From contig NC_045147.1 in the NCBI RefSeq assembly GCF_008831285.2, positions 10,783,427 to 10,847,426 on the forward strand: a stretch of 64,000 nucleotides of DNA. The letters run 5' to 3'. Of the stretch, positions 59,773 to 64,000 are shown piece by piece. Position 1 is the stretch's first letter, and each line of letters starts with the position of its first letter. The position numbers and the translations under genes were made by a program. The DNA is from Nymphaea colorata. Its lineage: Eukaryota; Streptophyta; Magnoliopsida; Nymphaeales; Nymphaeaceae. Under the pieces are notes generated by a model. That model had not been told where the DNA came from. It did no database searches and saw only the letters and a program-made list of their open reading frames with translations.

Positions 59773-60930
59773 TTAATTAACAACCATACAAGACTTCCTG
59801 ATCTCCCCTTCATATCCAGTCAACACGTCTATCGAGCCCATCCGCACCATCGCTGCAGAGAACTTGTGAGCCCACATTGAACCTTGGTTCACGTTTTGGT
59901 TCACCATCCTGGCCGTGTCTGCCCTTTCTGTCAGTGCTTGGTCCGATGTGAGCAGCCCTCGCTGGTACTTGAGGTTCACGTAATACTTGTTGTCCAGCCT
60001 ATTTGGTGTCACTGGGTCCAAAGCCACCGTTGGATCCTGGGTCGACGACTCCGGATCCGGGCACTTTGTCCTCAGGTAGCGCACATACTTAGAGTCCATG
60101 GATGGGTCGGCAGCACCGGTCGAGTTGCTGAAGCCATAAAGCCGATCGGAAAACGATGAGCAGTGAGACACACCCAAGGTGTGTGCACCAGATAGAGTGA
60201 CCATGTCTTCAAGAGAAAGCCCCTTGGCTGCAAACTTCTCTTCCAGTTCGTCCACATTAGAGGTTGGTGAGGGCAGGTTATCGAGCACCTCAGACTCCTT
60301 AGATACACGTCCGTCACGCCGTCCGGCAGGTACAGAGTAGTAGAAACCGCCGGTCATGTGGACGGCATCCCGAGCAGCAAAGGCAAGAACGTCGGCGCAG
60401 GACACCAGTTGAGGGCATTCTGATTCCAACACGGCTTTGGCCTCATCAATGATCTCGAACCCGCGGAGGCTGGGGTTGTTTGCAAGCGAATCTTTCTCAG
60501 CCTTGTTCCCAGTAGTCGAGTCGAGGAGAACAGAACCATCGCAACCCTGTCATTTTTTAGGAATAATCTTCATTTGTTATAAATCACCAGCCAAGCAGCT
60601 CGCTAGCTGCGATTCGTATCAAAAGGTATACACAAAGAAGCAATTCAAAGAAGCTAGGAGGAAGAGAAGTACCCTAACAAAGCAGTCGTGGAAATGCATC
60701 CGGATCAATCCAGCAGCCATTCCTGGATTGCGGGCAACGGCCTTCGCTACTGTCCTCTGCACCACTGCCTCTGCTGATGGGCAGCTGTGCCTGTAGTAGC
60801 CCACGCTCAGTGAGCTACCATGATCGGCATCGACGCCAGCAATTATTCCTATGAGCAGGCAGAAAATGAGTGCAAAGCCTCGAAGCAGAGGGAAATGCTT
60901 ATTATGGCCGAAGTGCTGGAACGCAGCCAT
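59773..60930 (-). CDS. Class III secretory peroxidase, Prx-F (2 exons)
   Basis: Exon 1 is 60673-60930 (86 codons) and exon 2 is 59773-60546 (257 codons plus stop), giving 343 aa; the intron is 126 bp with donor GTACTT and acceptor TGACAG. Signal peptide is residues 1 to about 36 ([18 protein letters not shown]). Arg77 and His81 lie in RMHFHDCF and the proximal His208 in LSGAHTLG; all eight cysteines are kept, without the two extra ones of Prx-E. The usual GCDAS is GCDGS here, and LLDSTTGNK replaces LLDSTPGN. The [13 protein letters not shown] loop carries an NST sequon. The C-terminus is KSCMVVN, with Met replacing the Arg of the other copies. Confidence 0.95.
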
Positions 60931-61006
60931 ATTGTCTACGGAAGAAATGGTATATTTAAGAACGACTGATTGGTATGTCGGATCTGAGTTGAGGATTTGT
61001 GTGTTT

Positions 61007-61037
61007 CAAATGGGGGCGTGTGTGGTGGGTATTTATA
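61007..61037 (-). promoter_or_regulatory. Core promoter of Prx-F
   Basis: Minus-strand TATAAATA (61030-61037) followed by CACACGCCCCCATTTG (61007-61022). The region further upstream (to about 61290) is the inverted counterpart of the Prx-E promoter region. Confidence 0.72.
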
Positions 61038-61289
61038 GAAGAAGTGGGTAGCTGTTCACTTCTTCCCGGAAGAAGCGATCGTGAGACGGCCGATAATATG
61101 CAGGTTTGAAGGATGGAATGTGAAAGGCATATTTCAAAGTGTGGGCATTACTCGCTTTCTCAAGTCCTGCAATGCGCTTTGAATAGGTCGACGTGCCCCA
61201 GTTGAAGATGAAGGTCAATGCGCCGATGTACAACCACTACACATGGACACGGTCTTCGCAAATTAAGTTCTTAGTTTTAAACATCTTCT

Positions 61290-61590
61290 CCAAATTAATC
61301 ACCGGTATTATTTTGGCGACACATAAAGAGTCTTGATGACTAATTTGGTCATCCGATAAAGGAGGAAAAATGAAAAGTCAGGCCAGCTTTGGCCTTCCCC
61401 CATAAGAGGCGAGCACACGTGCAAGTTTAACTTGAATATGGGATTGAGCTATAAATCGAGTCCAAATTGGCTTTTGGTTTTGAACCATTTTGAATGTGGC
61501 TCTGAATGTAGAAAGAAGAGAAATTCAAACGGACATACTGGGAGCTGCTCGAAGATACTGGAGTTTAATCTAGCAAGATAGAATTCGACG
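61290..61590. repeat. Partial 3'-flank module beyond Prx-F
   Basis: 61290-61440 matches 58190-58330 and 61440-61580 matches parts of 58870-59060 (CTCGAAGATACTGGAGTTTAATC). It leads directly into the peroxidase coding splinter. Confidence 0.6.
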
Positions 61591-61638
61591 GACGCTGCTG
61601 ATTCATCCATGGACGTGCGCTGCCTGAGAACAAAGCCT
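61591..61638 (+). pseudogene. Peroxidase exon-2 splinter
   Basis: Reads DAADSSMDVRCLRTKP, matching [20 protein letters not shown] of Prx-F and Prx-E with a 9-bp in-frame deletion. Only about 16 codons remain, with no flanking peroxidase sequence. Orientation is plus, opposite to Prx-F. Confidence 0.55.
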
Positions 61639-62275
61639 ATAGGTAACACCTATGAGTAACTAAATAAGGCACGCAAACACCGGGATCCCATGTGTTTGGT
61701 TTTAAGAAAAATACCGTTTTACCAAGAAGTGATAGACTCGAAAGGAATATTTATGCATAGGAAATTTAGATCCTAACTCCTACCATTAATCCTGGTTTTA
61801 TTATTTCTTAGGAGACCGACATCTTCATTAAGAATGTATTCGTTATTGAACAAACGGGGGGAAAACACAAACACAAAGTCGTTCTAATTTGTCCCAATTA
61901 CCAACATCTAATTCCCCAATGTATATCATGCCATAATCATAATTATCAGAAAGGCAGGCATTCTTGATCAAAGTTGAGTTCTGTATTAAACATTTTAAAA
62001 AAGACTTAATAAATCCTCAACATCGTTTAAGCATTTATTAGAGAATTTTACATTTTGCCGTTTTCCTAACCGATATGGTAAGCAAATAATCTTAACAGAA
62101 ACCATTTCTAACGTGAAAGAAAAGAAGCAAACAAACAGTTCGAAACAACAATCACTCTCTCACAACATATGAACGCTTTCAACCGGCCGCCTCTCCCTCG
62201 TGGGATTTTCACCTTCTTAGTCGTTGTGTGCCATGGGCTAAGGATGAAGAAAGTATCTACCACTGGTTTGGTTTT
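61639..62275. other. Intergenic, no recognised feature
   Basis: AT-rich, with no open frame or repeat that I can support. Confidence 0.4.
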
Positions 62276-62757
62276 GAGTTTGTAAGGAAGGAAGTGAAAT
62301 GTTTGTGTCATCATAGTTTTCAAACATGGTTTTATGCACGGGCCTGTGCACATTCACTATGCATAGGTTCCTGTGCATGCCACATATCCATAAAAGTAGA
62401 CCAAAAGCTCAATGCAAATGAACGAGAGGTACAGTTGTTGAGTTTGTAAGGAATATAGTGTAGTGTTTGTGTCGTTGTAATTTTCAAACATGGTTTTATG
62501 CACGGGCCTCTGCACATTCGCATTACGCATAGGTTTTTGTGCATGCCACGCATCCATAAAAGTAGATCAAAAGCTCAATGCAAATGAACCAGAGGTACAG
62601 TTGTTGAGTTTGTAAGGAAGGAAGTGCAGTGTTTGTGTCATAGTATTTTTCAATTATGGTTTTATGCATGAGCCTGTGCACATTTGCATTATGCATAGGT
62701 TCCTGTGCATGCCACGCATCCATAAAAATAGACCAAAAGCTAAGGAGAGGTACATTT
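62276..62757. repeat. Three tandem copies of a ~165-bp unit
   Basis: Units begin GAGTTTGTAAGGAA at 62276, 62440 and 62606 (spacing 164 and 166 bp). Each contains ATGGTTTTATGCA, TGCATAGGTT and GCATGCCACGCATCCATAAAA. The minus strand of a unit is related to 36490-36570 in the presumed LTR of element 5. Confidence 0.9.
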
Positions 62758-63130
62758 GACATGCTTAAAACGCTGTGTTCGTAACTCCTTTTCCCATAGT
62801 TTCTCCTCTTTAGTTTGCTCATGGCCTTCTATTCTATTTGGTCCACCTTACATCAAATGCTCTAGGACTTGCGTCTCCTTTGGTGCCCTTGGCTGAGTTT
62901 CCTTTTTTGTCAGATTTGAACTACCTTAATCACATCTATTTTCACTGGACACGTTGTGATTTCCCTCTTCTATTACATTCTCTCAGGTCAGACATTTTAA
63001 CTGTTGTCAAGGCCTTTGACAAAGATGTCTTTATTTGATGTGACACTCTTTATTCTCCGTGTTAATTTGTAACCTTTATGCATCCATTGGATTCTCTCTC
63101 TCTCTCTTTCTCTCACTACACTTGGTAAAA
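62758..63130. other. Possible LTR remnant and spacer
   Basis: 62758-62800 on the minus strand (GGAGTTACGAAC...TTTTAAGCATGTCAA) resembles 36420-36470, extending the relation to the element 5 LTR. The rest has no feature except a CT run near 63093-63113. Confidence 0.4.
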
Positions 63131-63500
63131 AGTAGCTTTATATAAAACCATAACTTATGTTCTGACGTAACATTGCTAGCATTAAAAAAGAAGTCAAAAT
63201 TTCGTAAAGTGGACTTGTTCTAGAAAGTAAAAAATTAACCGCGTTAACGGTTCAGATACAACAGTGAAGATGGGATCACGGTGTTCGCTCATGATCGCTT
63301 TAGGAAAACTACTACGAAGTCTTGGATCATTATCAGGCACTCGTATTTGAATCAGTCATTTATTTTACAACAAGTAGATTCGCGCGTTCCCCTGTGACGT
63401 TCTTTTTATTTTCGACGAGGTCCTTCCCACAAACTTTTCAAGCCTGGAAGACCTTGAACATGCCATGCCTTTTCACAAAAACGCGGTGCTTAGATTAGTT
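63131..63500. repeat. Duplicated intergenic block, copy 2
   Basis: Counterpart of 53330-53900, with the same order of short conserved phrases. No gene. Confidence 0.5.
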
Positions 63501-63586
63501 TTGACATGGTTTGCTTCCACAAAATAATCCAACAGCACATTTTGGTATAATTGGAAAGAAAACCTGTTGGTTTCCGCAGTGGTTTG

Positions 63587-63590
<4 letters not shown>

Positions 63591-63652
<62 letters not shown>

Positions 63653-63661
63653 AAGAGAAAG
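63591..63661. repeat. Compound (TA)n-(GA)n microsatellite
   Basis: (TA)n at 63591-63630 followed by (GA)n with AAA interruptions. Same compound type as beside Prx-C and Prx-D. Confidence 0.95.
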
Positions 63662-64000
63662 AGAAAATATAGTCAATCATTTGTTATGCAAAGTCATTCA
63701 GCTCACTCATGAAGGCCTTCAATCCATCTTTATAGATGTTAGAAAGAAAAACAATGATAAAAGATGTATTAACTAGAGGTTGAAAATACTCATGACCCTT
63801 TTTTTTTTAATTTTTCTCTCAGATGAATAGAACAGCCTCACGAGTGAGCTAATGCTAAAGTCACACTTCGGTTTTCAATAAATACCAAATCAAAATCGGC
63901 TTTGAGTATCAGATGACATACAAGTCCAAATGAGTATCAGATGACATCGATATCTGTTGGCAATCAAAGACTCCGATTCTTTGAAATCTATGGGATATAT
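63662..64000. other. Right edge, no recognised feature
   Basis: AT-rich. A short direct repeat GAGTATCAGATGACAT occurs at 63905 and 63932. Confidence 0.5.

Overview
This window is nuclear DNA of a flowering plant. The evidence is six secretory (class III) haem peroxidase genes with canonical GT-AG introns and TATA promoters, several plant Ty1/copia LTR retrotransposons primed from the initiator Met-tRNA site (TGGTATCAGAGC), hAT- and CACTA-like DNA transposon remnants, and long AT-rich intergenic DNA with TA/GA microsatellites. Gene density is low and about half of the window is recognisably repetitive. The species cannot be told from the sequence alone.

Layout. 1-105 is a copia reverse-transcriptase splinter. 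730-6122 is a decayed copia element with both LTRs. 8749-9997 (Prx-A, minus), 13439-14609 (Prx-B, minus), 25638-26896 (Prx-C, minus), 31675-32927 (Prx-D, minus), 56643-57792 (Prx-E, plus) and 59773-60930 (Prx-F, minus) are intact peroxidase genes. A second copia element with a 5-bp target duplication (16449-22536) separates Prx-B from Prx-C. A retrotransposon nest (about 36414-52110) separates Prx-D from Prx-E: an old copia element was hit by a complete copia element (37079-42534), a copia fragment (about 43784-44767), a hAT-like MITE (45115-45294) and a large non-coding LTR element (45514-51228).

The peroxidases all have the same two-exon structure: exon 1 (81-86 codons) ends exactly after the distal-histidine motif HDCFVR, and exon 2 encodes the rest. 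Prx-A, -C and -D are near-identical (7 of 256 exon-2 residues differ between A and C and between A and D) and lie in large duplicated blocks that include kilobases of flanking DNA. Prx-B is a sister type. Prx-E and Prx-F are a third type arranged as an inverted, convergent pair. The sequences look most like the group annotated in plants as 'peroxidase 5-like'. The products should be exported to the cell wall, where they use hydrogen peroxide to oxidise phenolic substrates.

The intergenic DNA records the history of the cluster. The 3' flank of each minus-strand peroxidase is a recognisable module that also occurs without a gene (54.7-55.6 kb). Two orphan peroxidase promoters (11.03 and 34.1 kb) have no coding body. 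A 48-bp peroxidase coding splinter survives at 61591-61638. All six live promoters and both orphan ones share a GC-rich motif, roughly CRCGCCCCCATTTG, between the TATA box and the expected transcription start. I found no tRNA, rRNA or CRISPR array. No undescribed biological system is evident; the most interesting content is the birth-and-death record of the peroxidase array and the nested, internally repetitive transposable elements.
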